NCBI GenBank assembly: GCA_029851415.1
Contig: CM056742.1
Location: 144,403,121 to 144,467,120 of the forward strand
Length of the DNA stretch: 64,000 bases
DNA from: Eretmocerus hayati
Lineage: Eukaryota > Arthropoda > Insecta > Hymenoptera > Aphelinidae
Direction: 5' to 3'
Shown: piece after piece, positions 13,898 to 25,869 of the stretch
Position numbering within the stretch: the stretch's first letter is position 1
Layout: each line of letters starts with the position of its first letter
Notes under the pieces: model-generated
What the model was told of the DNA's origin: nothing
Databases searched by the model: none
The model's input: only the letters and a program-made list of their open reading frames with translations
Translations under genes and position numbers: made by a program

Positions 13898-14018
13898 TAT
13901 ATCCGCACCTCGCTTGCAAACCCATTTGGGCACTGGAGGACATGTCTGTCTCGCTTCGCTCGACAGACAAACTGTCCTAGTGCCCAAAATGGACTACCGC
14001 GCTCAGTACGGAAATATA
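13898..14018. repeat. Hairpin element with loop core tcgcttcgctcga
   Basis: Nested inverted repeats: TATATCCG...CGGAAATATA outside, CCATTTGGGCACT / AGTGCCCAAAATGG next, then GGACATGTCTGTC / GACAGACAAACTGTCC around a short loop. Partial copies lie at 20113-20200 (left half) and 56169-56240 (right half), so it is a dispersed family and not a chance hairpin. Confidence 0.75.
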
Positions 14019-14590
14019 CTATTTCGTTATTCTTCTCAACTATCCTAGACCAAAAAATGAATACCAAATGTGGATATTATAAAGTTTCGATTGAGCGCTC
14101 GAAACAACCTACATTACTCAAGTTTTCATCCCCTTGGCCGCTTGGCGAGCACTATTTTTTTTTTATTCTTAAGAACTCTCTAAAAAATGAGTTACTGTCA
14201 TTATAACTGTCATCAAATATTATGCAGCGATTCTCGCAGATGAAATAGGTTCCAATATGTTGTCACTACTGAAAAAAGTGGAAAGGAAACTTCAAAAAAT
14301 TGGCTTGAATAAAAATTGCTCTTTATTATTTGAAAGCAAGATATGATTTTTACAATTCGATTGAGCACTTCATATATGTCTTTTGATGCTTGCTAAGATG
14401 TTCATTCATAAGTTGACCTGTCTACAATTTTAAAATATGCAAAACCACACTAGATTCACAGGTGGCTCAAGAATTTTACATCAGAAAGAAATTTGATAAT
14501 AAAGTACCTTCAATCGTGTATTTACAAAATTTGAAAGATAAGACTTGAAAAATGTGTTGCTGATTATGACCAAAGCAGCTCGAATTTCAG

Positions 14591-14600
14591 TTATAAAAGG
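14591..14600 (+). promoter_or_regulatory. TATA box of the serine protease homologue
   Basis: TTATAAAAGG lies about 30 bases before a plausible initiator around 14625-14635 (cacagtcag) and about 90 bases before the start codon at 14685. This spacing is typical of an insect TATA promoter. Confidence 0.5.
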
Positions 14601-14684
14601 AATAATCTATTCCTTCCAAACCATTCACAGTCAGGTTAGAGAGGCATTTAATTGTGTTCATAGATAATTTAATCCATTGGAATA

Positions 14685-17600
14685 ATGGGTTCGACTAATC
14701 CATCATCTTTACTCATATTGTGCTACTTCATGTATACACTGCTTAATGCGGGTAAGAGTTCAAAGATTTCCATTTAGTAAAATTCTAAAATGTTAGAAAA
14801 TCTTTCTGCTTCCGTAATACCTTTCACTATTGACAATGCTTAAATCTAGAAATTTTATACGTCCATACGTAGGCAGACTGCATACGCGTCTCGTGCGGAA
14901 ACATTTTTCCTTCGGGGAAACCGAGCTGGACGGTGCCATCGCCCACGTCCAGCTCGGTTTCCCGAAGAAAAAAATGTTTCCAGCACTCGACGCGTAATGT
15001 ACTATTTTATGATGAAGCATTTTCAACACAATTGATTCGATGTAGAAGTCAAGTTTTGAGTCCATAGTGAGAAATAACTCAAAATGAAATCTATCTCGAC
15101 CTTGATCTGGGGGGAAGAGCGTAAAATTAGTGATAACTCCTGTCAAATTTTTATAAAAATGGTTAAATTTGAGATTTTGAATAAATATTTTTACAAAACT
15201 TCCTAGGACTATAATCATGCCTTTCGATAGTCGTTTCAAAATTCTGTTTAAGAGGCAGTGGTTGAGAATATTTTTTCCACTCACAAGGGGAGGTCCAACC
15301 TTGCGGAACACGGATCTTGATGAAATCCTGGGAATCATCTTGTTTTGGTGAGAAATTGAGGTATCTCCAAGGCTTTAATCCCATGGGCCTCCTATTCTCA
15401 GATACAGCTATGGAGATTAGCATTGCCAATATAGGCCCATGTTGAAAAGTCGTATATGTAGATATACTAACAATGTAGCTGTATCTCAGGATAGGAGGCC
15501 CATGGGATTAAACCCTTGGAGATACCTTCATTTCTCACCAAGGCAAGATGATTCCCAGAGTTTCATAAAGGTTCATGTTCCCCAAGATTGGACCTCCCCT
15601 TGTCAATTTTACTGTTATAACTTGATATCCGAGACTCCTTTCGCAGAGGATTATGTAGTAGGCAATATTTCCTAGACTATCCATCATTATACGTTGGTAT
15701 AGTATTATTTCCGCATACCACAGCTATAATATAACCTTCAATTGGCGAAATAGAAGGCAAAACCAAGTGAATTCGTTAAATAGAATTTAACAATTCCAAA
15801 TAGATGATTTGAGAATGGTGTAGTTTTTTTTCGTGTGAAAAGTGATATTTAACATGAGGTAATCGAAGATCACTTTTCAATCGGGCTACAAATGTATTCT
15901 TTCGCCTCTTGCATGCCAAAAACATACATTTATATCAGTCTTGATCGGGAAGAAAAATCTGCTAAAGGATACATGTTTCGTTCACGTTCTCCAAAAAATA
16001 AGAAAAATTTTGTAATATTCAATACGTTCCCTTGGCCGGATTTAGGAACTCCATGGTAATATGAATATTTGATTCCTGGTAATGATTTTCAGAAGTTCCG
16101 TGTAACTGTAACTATTATAACAGGATAATTTAATGCATGATATGATAAGTGGTGAACAATTCACCACGACGACAAATAAAATCTTCCCTTCATCCTAACT
16201 TCTTGCAGTACAGAAAGATCTAAAAATACGCCTATAGAGGGGAAATACTGAGTGAGCATTTGGCAGCCCAGGCATTGAAATTTTTCGTAAAGAAAACTTA
16301 TGAAACTTTAGAAACGTCAACCTCAATTGATGAATGAAAATTTTTTGAAACGGCATTATAGAGAGTTGAATGTATTTTTGCTCTGTGATTATTCAATGCT
16401 CTCATGAAAACAATGCGGAACAAAAACTGAGACATTTCTTCCAGATGTTTAAAATCTTAAAACTCCTTTCAAACACAAACATTTCAACGGGGATAGGACA
16501 GTTTAAGCGGGTTTCTTTCTAGAAAAATAAGGAATTTGAGCCCATGAAATGAGCGGGGAAATCAAATAATTTTAATCTTCCTCCGACCAATTTGAACCAA
16601 AGTAACTGTCCTTGAACTCAAATTCACTATACATCATCCTTTAGACGCCTGATCACTGATTCAATTTGCGATCCAACTTGTTTATTTTATCACGGGCATG
16701 TTTAATAAAAATAACAAATACTGTTCCTCAATGCATTTGGTTCATTTTTTTAAAACTCACTCCTCATTTTGTCCTGACAAAAAAAAATCATAGTCAGTGA
16801 ACGTGATTGGCTACAACTTTGTCTAAAGTCTATTTGAAATTACGGTCTTCCGAGGTTTGTATTTTTTCATGCATGGTTTATGAGTACGCTCACGAGTCTG
16901 CAATTTCCAAAGAATGTGATCTACTTTTAAAACATCTAAATAGATCGCCCGCGACTGATGTGAGTATAAAAACGCAAAGTCATAATTTCTACCTGTAAAT
17001 TTCGAATAAAAATTTAATTTTTGTAATTAACGCGACTGCGTGCCTCTGTGAGCACGAGCTGTCGCGTGTCTGTGATTTGATATTCATATGTAATCACGAG
17101 ACCATAGAAAGTTCGAACACGTGCTCATCTGGTGCAAAAATTTCGGCACGCTGAATAATTTGTCATCAGAAAATAAGGACCGAGATTAGAATATTTCTGT
17201 CTCACGTTTCGAAGGACAAAAAACATATACACGTCTTGTTATGATTTTGAAAGTCGCAGTGTGTGATGTCGGTGTGGCATATGATTAAAAGACAATTTGC
17301 ATGCAAATTTGATAACACAACTTCCTCGTGTGCTTCAAATACGCATACTGCGATCCGATGTGAGTTTCAGTTCGGAAAGGTTTTCTGAATTTACGTGCAA
17401 CTTATCAATGAATTAATCGAGGAATTAATTTTGTGTATAATGGAGTTGTCGATACCCGTATTCAATCGAATAGATGCCCTGGAAACTGATTTTGAAATTT
17501 TTTTAGTTTTTTTCCGAGTACACAGTGGAATGTGGATCGAGTGTGGATAGTTACAAAATATAGAATTCCATCGAAACTTCTCCTTTGTCAAATTCAATCA

Positions 17601-19544
17601 ACTTTCCAGCCGTACGTTCCACATTGATCATTTGACACGTTTTTCTGTTTCTTGTGTGTATATAGAACACGGATGAATGAAGGTCCCAGCTCAGTAGTTT
17701 ATATCTCTCGGACAATTTCATAATATGCAGAGCAAATTTGCTAAGGCTGACAGAAATTGATAGCATACAATGTAATAGTCTTACCAATTATTATGTCAAG
17801 ATGTTTTTAGCAAGAATCGAACTCATTATTTGAGATTACGCAGCATCAAGATTATGTTTGATTCTTATTCTGAATTGAAGAATCAATTAGATTCGTACAG
17901 TAAATTTGGAAATAGTCCTTGCTGAGTTATGCAGAGCAACAAATACTCCTTTCGTCATATGAAAATAGTCCCATCGAGCTGACAGATGACGAGTGGTACC
18001 TAAAACGTAGAGGCTTTGTCAGTCAGCTCGATACTATTTTCGATCGTCTAATAGTTGCAACTGTGATATTCTTGTGTATCAGATGAAATGGAAAGTCTCT
18101 TTCAGGAGTTAAGTAGTGTCAAAACTCACGATTTTTGATAGCGTTGACTTTCTTTTCAAATCTCAATCCCTGCTAGATCAGAGATGAAAGCTGACGGTTA
18201 CGCCGGAATCGCCCATATAAATAAAGTTTCGTGAGTTTATTTTCCCTGCAAATGAATTGTAAATTTTTGATTTTTCAAAGTTCAAGCCATAATTGGAGGA
18301 GATGAAGTGACGACGAAATCATTTTCGTATACCGTGGCATTGAAGAAAAATGGAAAATTCTACTGCAGTGGCAGTATCATTGACGAAAACCATGTAATAA
18401 CTGCTGCTCGTTGCCTCATAAGCGATGGCAGCATCCAGCAACAATATCCAGCGATGCAAGTCGTTGTCGGCACCAATAATTACAAAACTTCTGAATCAAA
18501 GGGCAAAATATTTGATGTAACGGAATTTCACGTACCAACGGAATATTTCTCCATTGACTCGCTGAAGGAGCGAGTCGGAGATATTGCAGTTTTAAAGGTA
18601 TGAATCTGAATATTCAATCTTAATGTTATCTCAAGTTGAGTAGTCAAGATTCGAATATTTAATTATTCCTAGTTGAAAATCCAGATAAATTGAGCAAGGA
18701 TTTTTGCAATTTTCCCAAGTTAAATTCGAGTTACCGTATACCAAATATAATACCACATCTTCTTACGATAGCCGTTGATTTAGTGACCTTTTTTGGGATA
18801 TTCATCGATCCCTTGTTTGGCATCTAGTTATGCTCATACAAATACTACTTTATCATAGCAAAATATGTAAACTTTGAGTGATTGAGAGTTGCATGCACCA
18901 TCTCCGGATCCATCTCATTCTTTCAACATTACCATACATTACAAAATTTTCAGCTCAAACAAACAATCGATCTGAGCAAGGCCAACAAATTTGCGCGAAA
19001 AGTTGAATTGGATACCGACCCAACTCGAAAAATCAAAGCAGCGATGATTAGTGGATTTGGATGGAGCTCAATTCGCTCGGTCATTGATCCAAAGACCGGC
19101 AAAAAGTTTGATGTGGTGGGTTCAAGTGGGAAATTGAAAAAAGCTTTGGTATCCATTTTACCTTCAGACGAATGTGCTGCACAAAAGAACAAACTTTTGA
19201 CTGATAACGCACACCTGTGTGCCCGTCTTAAGCAAATTAAGCCAAAATCAGGCCAAGGATTGTGTAAAGTGAGTATCACGTGATTCGTTTATGGATCTAT
19301 TTCTAAGAATATTCATATGTGTAACAAGAAATTTTTATGTCAATGTGCCCAGGGTGATGGTGGAGCTCCCTTGGTGTTTGGTGATATCCTTGTGGCAGTG
19401 GCTTCAACAAACGACGAAATTTGTGATGAATCAAAAAACCCTGGAATGTACACAAAAATCGCTAATTACGCTGATTTCATCAAGAGAGCTATGAACGGAA
19501 CTCCACGGCCTGATATATTTTCGATCGAGCTACCGATCAAGTAG
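14685..19544 (+). CDS. Secreted chymotrypsin-like serine protease homologue, catalytically dead
   Basis: Exons 14685-14751, 18281-18597, 18954-19268 and 19353-19544 encode 296 residues. Exon 1 is a signal-peptide exon (ATG at 14685, hydrophobic SSLLILCYFMYTLLNA) ending in phase 1, exactly as in the paralogue at 27090. A zymogen-type N-terminus AIIGGDEV follows at residues 25-32. The three conserved disulphide pairs are present. The catalytic His is replaced by Arg in TAARC (residue 66, codon CGT at 18409-18411), Asp123 is kept in GDIAVLK, and the catalytic Ser is replaced by Gly in GDGGAPL (residue 236, codon GGT at 19359-19361). It cannot hydrolyse peptides by the usual mechanism. Such homologues act as cofactors, decoys or regulators in insect immune cascades and venoms; the role here is unknown. 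The frame is intact, so it is not an obvious pseudogene. Intron 1 (3.5 kb) holds foldback elements. A poly(A) signal AATAAA lies at 19752. Confidence 0.88.
14883..14996. repeat. Near-perfect GC-rich hairpin in intron 1
   Basis: The inner stem pairs 14914-14932 (GGGGAAACCGAGCTGGACG) with 14946-14963 around a 13-base loop. Outer arms pair GGAAACATTTTT with AAAATGTTTCC, and TACGCGTC with its complement at 14991-14996. The stem is far more GC-rich than the surrounding intron. Confidence 0.8.
15281..15605. mobile_element. Foldback element, family F copy 1
   Basis: Arms start tcacaaggggaggtccaa and end ttggacctccccttgtca, and pair throughout (ggcctcctat / ataggaggcc, gagatacct / aggtatctc). The unpaired core contains atataggcccatgtt and agatatacta, shared with the copies at 25271 and 25870. 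It lies inside intron 1 of the protease homologue and has no coding capacity. Confidence 0.85.
17957..18053. repeat. Short inverted repeat in intron 1
   Basis: GAAAATAGT..ATCGAGCTGACA pairs with TGTCAGTCAGCTCGAT..ACTATTTTC about 45 bases later. It is a single hairpin about 230 bases before exon 2. No second copy was seen in the window. Confidence 0.6.
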
Positions 19545-19751
19545 TGAACCTCTCTGATTGATCCAACTGCGGAAAAGTGAAGCTAGGAATACCAAAAAAA
19601 AAAAATGTGTTCTGTAGTAATAATTTTGAATTGAAGAGATTACCCTGAATACTAATGTGATGTTGATGTTACAGTAAGCTTCTTTCGAGTATGTTAGAGG
19701 ATTTGGTAATTGTCTCCCCTTGAGAATATTTTCGATGTGTACCTATGATGA

Positions 19752-19757
19752 AATAAA
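19752..19757 (+). terminator. Poly(A) signal AATAAA of the protease homologue
   Basis: AATAAA lies about 210 bases after the stop codon at 19544 on the same strand, a usual distance for an insect 3' end. Confidence 0.45.
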
Positions 19758-20112
19758 TGACTATCTTCGTCGACATTGGTGGTAAAGGTATACGACGAGT
19801 TTAATAAACCCAACAAAATCGGTTGGAGATTCGTTGTTAAATTGGAGATTTATCGTATTGAATAATATCTATGCTATTTCATATTGATATTCTCTTTTGC
19901 CATCGCAGCTTGAAATATATTACAGGGGCCACCGAACTTGAGTACTTATCTACGAGTTCGTTCACGAGACTGTACAATTTATGATAAATTCATGCCTTTC
20001 TCCATATTTTTTATGGGAATCTTCTCAGATGTTAGAGCTTTATTGGTGCTACAGGATTTTTGAACTCAAATTTGTAGTTTCAACAAATTTTTTTCTGTAA
20101 CTCTAACATGGG

Positions 20113-20200
20113 AAAGCCGCGCTTGAAGGCGATTTCAGGCTTATCGGAATTGAAAAATACATCCGCACTTCACTTGCAAACCGATGTAGGGTACTAGACT
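20113..20200. repeat. Left-half copy of the 13898 hairpin family
   Basis: Matches the region around 13853-13926: gccgcg, then atttcaggcttat versus attttagggttct, then atccgcacttcacttgcaaacc versus atccgcacctcgcttgcaaacc. The palindromic right half is absent. Confidence 0.6.
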
Positions 20201-21627
20201 ACAAATCACGGGTTGCCGGGAGAGAAAAAGTAACCAATGGAAATGACGACCAATACCACGAAAAGTGTCTTGTTAGGAGTTGAACAGATCAAAATCCCGC
20301 TTTGCAGTTAATCCTAGCTGCTCATTCATTTAACTGGCATGATTTTGGATATTTTAATGGGGAATCCTATGTATTTATGCATAATAACGTATTTCACGAT
20401 CAATATTCTCTCTGATCAACACCCTGTATCGATCCACTTTATTCTTTTTAACGCTCTTAGCTCGAATTTTTTAGATATTGACAATGAAGAGCTCAAAGAT
20501 GAGCTAGATAAAGTCCAGTCATTAGGGTTGAAATGAGCTGTGTTGTTCCATGATCAAGGAGACAGAGGATTTCATTTTTTCGAAAACGCAAGATTTTTCT
20601 ACGCGTAAGTAATCGCAACTTCTCGAGCTCCTAATCCAGATGCATCTTCATACTCCTTCATTTAGCTTAGCTTACTTTAAAGTGATTTTGTAATGAACTT
20701 TGGAATGTGCTATGCGACTGAACTGGAAGCTCAAAGAGTCTCGACTTGTTCACAAAAAATAAGATCTGATCTCTGTAAAAACATGTTTTAGTGCACTAGC
20801 CGATTTCCTCTCTTGAATACAGAGTAATTTTGAAAATCCAACGCACTCTAACTTGTTTCACAATTCTTATAAGCTCCAAAATGAACTAAAGTTCGTTGGA
20901 AGATATTGAGATTAGGGCATAGCTAGGTGTTCGAAAAGATGCGATCTTTTGAATCATGTAATATATGAATTGGCCATTGCAAGCTAATTTAATCAGCGGA
21001 TGTGCTGATTTTTGAACATAGATCGATTTCAATATCGATCTATGTACCTTCAAGGCACCTTTAATGCGAAGTTGCAAGTTGAAGGCTTTGGATGGAAATG
21101 AATGTATGAGATGGAATACTCGAAAAATTTGATTCCACGCTTGATGTTGGTGCGTTTCGCCATTCCTTGACAGATCTGGCTCTATTCAGGGGGACTGAAG
21201 GGATCTGGTCAGGTTAGTCCCCGACGACACCTAGCCTAAATGGCTTGGTAATCGAGATCTTAATCGTCCTTATATACGAGTCAGAGACTTTCACAGTCAC
21301 TTGTGAGTAACGTTTTCATCTCGATAATCAATGCGATCTTTTATGTTTGAGAATCTTGCGTTTTCGGGAAAATGAAATCTCTGCCTTCTTGAGCATGTAA
21401 CAACTCGCGTGGCTGTTTTCGACTACAACTGAACATAATTTAGCTCATGTTCGAGCTCCCAGAGATATCTACAGAATGAGCTAGGATACACTGAAAAATA
21501 ATGAGGTGAGTCGATAAAGGGTGTTGATCAAAGAGAACGTTGATCGAAAAATACATTCATACGCAAAATATATGGAATTTACCATTAAAATGCTCAATAC
21601 TATGCCATTTGAGCAAATGAGCAGCTA
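20201..21627. other. Spacer without a recognised gene
   Basis: Only short frames are present. A small hairpin (acatagatcgat / atcgatctatgt) lies at about 21018-21046. Nothing else is supported. Confidence 0.45.
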
Positions 21628-22604
21628 CCCTGCTGAAAATAATTTCGTGGGATCCCATGGGACTTCGTGAATCTGGCCCTGGTAAAATATCTGATTTCTA
21701 TATTTTTGCAAAATTTGGCACCGCAGACGTGCAGGATCCAAGTTTCGAACATCATTCTCCCGGCCCATGAAGTGGTTGATACATGGGGAGTGAAAAATAG
21801 ATGCTTTTCGTGGATTCTGATCTCGATCTCTGCATGATTACGAGTATGAATACTTGAAATCGACTGATACTCCAAGAGTGTAGAAAAATCAAGCATCGAG
21901 AATCAATCCCTTCACTTCTCTCAAAATGTGCTTTTAGCCGAGAGAAGATGCCTACGATGTCGTCACGTGTCAACAGATCAAGTGAAGAACAATGCTCAAA
22001 GCGACACATGACGTGGGTTTCATTTCGAGAACGTGTAGATACTGAGTCATCTAATGATGAGGTTTCGTAGATACGATGTGACGTACATGAACTTTCTTTT
22101 AAGGGATTCCTTAAGATATAGTATTAAGCAACTTCAAAATTCATAATGTCCCCTGTTTTATACATACAACGAGTGTTCCCTCTTTGCAATTGAAGCTTCA
22201 TATCCAAAATCCAACGAAATGTTCAACTCTCAACACTCAAGTGACAAGGTGATTCATCATTCTAGGAGGATGAGGAGGACTCGGTACTCACATACTGGTA
22301 ATTAGTCACCACCCATCATCCCCAAAAGTATTTGTGAATGAGACTTCCATGATATATCTTCATAAATGATCGGGTAGGACAATTAATTCCGCAAAGTTCT
22401 CTATATAACATGCTTATTCACCCCTCATACAATAAATTTGCTTCAAAAACCAAAGTCCATGGGATTCGGATTTGATATTGTCCTTGTTAGCAATCAGTAC
22501 AGCTACTTGATCAATACTCTACATCGATTGTGATAATCAGATGGAAGTAAACATAGGAGAATATACATATGTTTGTGAATAAACCAGATCATGAATAGTA
22601 CATT

Positions 22605-22721
22605 AAGTAACAAGGGCGCAAAGTACTTTTACGCACGAGTTCCCGAAATGAGTGCGCAAAAGTGAACTTTGCGCACCAGAATTTCGGGAACGACAGCGGA
22701 AAAGTTGCGCCCGTGTTGCTT
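22605..22721. repeat. Hairpin element, GGGCGCAA family copy 1
   Basis: AAGTAACAAGGGCGCAA on the left pairs with TTGCGCCCGTGTTGCTT on the right. An inner pair, TTCCCGAAAT / ATTTCGGGAA, surrounds the centre. It shares the GGGCGCAA..CGCACG and GCGGAAAA..TTGCGCCC blocks with 28283-28400. Confidence 0.7.
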
Positions 22722-22734
22722 ACCATACGTTTCG

Positions 22735-22885
22735 TCATTGGTGCGGAAAGTTGTCCCCCGTGGCCTGTACCCTGTAAAGTGGGGGCGGGGAGGGCGTGGG
22801 CGGGGTCCAGGGGCGGATCCCCGGTGGGGGTGCAGGGGGCGAAGCCCCCGCCGGGGGGTTCGGAAGGCGGAGGCCCCCGACTGAA
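22735..22885. other. Strongly GC-rich block with G/C palindromes
   Basis: About 150 bases dominated by G on the plus strand (gggggcggggagggcgtggg, gggggcgaagccccc) inside an AT-rich element. Frames on both strands are open only because stop codons are rare in such composition, and no protein family is recognised. Confidence 0.6.
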
Positions 22886-24452
22886 AAAAAGTTCTGAAAA
22901 TGTATCATAAAAAAATTTCCCAATTGATATATTTGTTGTTACCACATCGTTGAAAGATGTTATTTCCAATTCTCAAAAGTGCCAATATCAGACGAAAGTG
23001 GAATATTTGAGCGAAAAAAAATTATTGTAAGAATGGATTACGAAAATTTCTAAAATGAAAGAACAGACTCCATGGAAAGTATAATCGTCAAATTCTATGG
23101 CTAAAGATTGAAGCTCAAGTCATTTGAATTTTTGTGCTTCAGTATATTAGTGTTGAAAATTTGGATGAAATTCCTTCTCAAGAGTCAATAAGAGGAATCT
23201 CGAATCATTATACAGGCATCAATCTCAAGATTTGAATAATCATACAAATACATTGTGATTAGGATAAAATTTCAAAATGAAACACCCAGAATTCGTCTTA
23301 CAATTTATTATAAAAATTTGTAATATTTTGAATATTCAATATTTTTTCAAATTGAGAAATATCCTACTTCTGAGACAGTGGTCAACATAAATCCTATCAT
23401 ATCATTCTAGAAACTCTCACATATTCATTCGAGTCAGTACATAGTTATTTAAATTAATTATTTGACACGAATATCCAAATCAACAATTAAGTACATTTAC
23501 TCTCATTCAATAAGACACTTTGTCTCAATGTTTGAGCTTTATCAAAAAACAAAACTCCACATTATGGGTACACGAACATAAGATAATTCTTCATACGAAA
23601 CAAAAGTAGAAATTCTCACATATCTATTTGAGTTGAACCAAACCAACGAAAGTGATAAGTCTGCGAAAATTTGAAATTCAATTCCAACTTTGCGCACACG
23701 TAAAAAAAATTTCACTCAACTTTGCGCACCGCTCACTCAACTGCAAAGTAACTTTTTCGCACAACTTTACGCACACAATGGCAAAAAGATAGTTTGAATT
23801 CTTTTTCCAATCCCATTATCAGAACTTGTTTAATTCGCGTTAAAAAATTCTCAAGAACCTAAGATTATGTATAAAACATCATTGCTACGAAACCTCATCA
23901 TTAGATGACTCATTATCTACACGTTCTCGAAATGAAACCCACGTCATGTGTCGCTCTGAGCATTGTTCTTCACTTCATCTGTTGACACGTGACGACACCG
24001 TAGGCATCTTCTCTCGGCTAAAGGCACATTTAGAGAGAATTGAAGGGATTGATTCTCGATGCTTGATTTTTCTACGTTCTTGGAGTATCAGTCGATTTCA
24101 AATATTCATACCCGTAATCATTCAGAGATCGAGATCAGAATCCACATAACATTTATTCTTTACTTCCCATGTATCAACCACTTCGTGGGCCGGAGGAATA
24201 ATGTTCGAAACTTGTATGCTGCACGTCTGCGGTACCAAATTTTGCAAAATATAGAAATTAGATATTTTACCAGGGCCAGGTCCCACGAAGTCCCATGGGA
24301 TCCCACGAAATTATTTTCAGCAGGGTAGGACTTACTGCAAGACGGGATTCTGATCTGTTCGACTCCTAGAACAAGACAACATTAGTGGTCTCCGGTGTCA
24401 TTTTCATTGCTAATTTCTTTCTCACCTGACAACCCGTGATGTCTGTCATATA

Positions 24453-25245
24453 AGGTAAGTGTGCCTTATTTGCTTCCACTACTTTTGTTTTGCTTGCCAT
24501 TTCAACTCATCTCTATATTTTTCAACGTACTTTAGCTCATTTTGAAGCTTGTTTTAAGTCCTTCAAAATGAGCTAAGGTACGTTTAATTTCAACAAATTG
24601 GAGCCGAGATGTCTTGATTTTCGCTCAAGAAGATTTTTTGCGAATTTTCAACAGTGTGTTCCTAATTTGCTCCCACAGGGAAAAGAGGCATATTTTCATG
24701 AGATTATACGGGTTTTTCGTATAATCGGGATATCTCGGCTCTCAGACCTCCAAATAAGACGTACTTCGGCTCATTTTGTAGCTTTTCTTTCCCTCTTCCA
24801 AATTTTTTGGATGAGATTGATGTATTTGAATGGAGTGAGGAATGAGTTTGGAAAAAGACTATGGGGGCAAATTAGGAACACTGCACTTTTTCTCGTAATA
24901 TGGGCGTAGGATTGGCTAAAAATCGAGTTTTGCAATTCTGCAAAAAGCATTCTAAAGTTGAGACAAAAACAAAGGAAATGAGTCGAAGTACGTTGGAATT
25001 GATCCCATCAATTTTGTTCGGCATAGCTTTTAGTGATCAACAAAAGAGAAGTCGAAATTGCCGAAAACCACTTATTTGTTATAAGCAATGCGCGGATCAT
25101 CGGGGATCGGTCCAAAACATTTATTTTCTCATATTTCAACGTTACAAACATGAAAAAAATGCGCGGCAAGGTTTGCGGGTGCATACATTTGAGAACTCGA
25201 ATGGGGGCAAATTAGGGAATGGGGGCAAATTAGGCACAGTTACCT
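24453..25245. mobile_element. 0.8-kb non-autonomous element with TA flanks
   Basis: The left end AGGTAAGTGTGCCTTATTTGC pairs with the right end GCAAATTAGGCACAGTTACCT, and TA flanks both (24451-24452, 25246-25247). An internal hairpin pairs ttagctcattttgaagc with cttcaaaatgagctaa. A gggggcaaattagg motif recurs at about 24862, 25202 and 25220. Related fragments lie at 57440-57770 and the motif recurs near 62070-62900. The two frames inside (about 100-120 codons) show no known domain. Confidence 0.65.
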
Positions 25246-25270
25246 TACTTTCCGAAATGGGCTAACGCGC

Positions 25271-25604
25271 TCACGAGGGGAGCACCAACCTTGCAGGTCC
25301 TGGATTTTGATGAAACTTTGGGAATCTTCTTGTTTTCGTGAGAAATAAAGGTACCCAAAAAGGTTTGGTCCAATCAGGCTCCTATCCTGAGACACAGCCA
25401 TGGAGGTTAGCATTATCAGTATATCTATACATGTGTCATTTTAACATGGGCCTATATGGACAATGCTAATTTCCATAGCTGTATCTCGGGATAGGAGGCC
25501 CATTGGACAAAACCCTTCTGGTACCTCCATTTCTCACCAAAACAAGAAGATTCCCAAAATTTCGTCAAGATCCAGGACCCGCAAGGTTGGTGTTCCCCTT
25601 GTCA
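25271..25604. mobile_element. Foldback element, family F copy 2
   Basis: Same design as 15281-15605. The arms start tcacgaggggagcaccaacc and end ggttggtgttccccttgtc, with the shared core (tatatctatacatg and acatgggcctatat). It lies directly next to the 24453 element. Confidence 0.82.
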
Positions 25605-25869
25605 GTGCAGGAATATATTATTTCACTGTAACTTGTAAATTCTAAGACTCACTCAAATATTTTTAGTAGTTTTCAGATGATCTCTCACTACAAGTATTGC
25701 GAGGTGCTTTCTGAAAGTTACAAATCCAGTGGAACTTCTAAAAATACAGCAGTGCCATAACATTTTTCACTATTTTTCGTCAATCCCAAATGAACAAATA
25801 GTTCTCAATAATTGTTATGTTTGATTAAGATTGGAAATAAAAAAGTAGTTCAGTGTTTTGATATACTAA

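Larger units (their letters stand above)
21628..24325. mobile_element. 2.7-kb non-autonomous DNA element with ~445-bp inverted ends
   Basis: The ends read CCCTGCTGAAAATAATTTCG... and its complement. Arms 21628-22070 and 23885-24325 are inverted copies of each other with moderate divergence. TA flanks both sides (21626-21627 and 24326-24327), so a TA target duplication is likely. The interior has no transposase. It carries a nested hairpin (22605-22721), a GC-rich block (22735-22885) and repeated actttgcgcac motifs (23687-23775). The TA site suggests the Tc1/mariner group or another TA-targeting superfamily; the family was not identified. Confidence 0.8.

Noticed and set aside
21600..22009. 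Frames of 85-98 codons near 21600-22009 and matching frames near 23946-24328
   Set aside because: They are the two inverted ends of one element. Similarity between them is due to the repeat.
22589..22969. 126-codon minus-strand frame with Pro-rich sequence
   Set aside because: It crosses the GC-rich block, where stop codons are rare by composition, and has no splice or family support.
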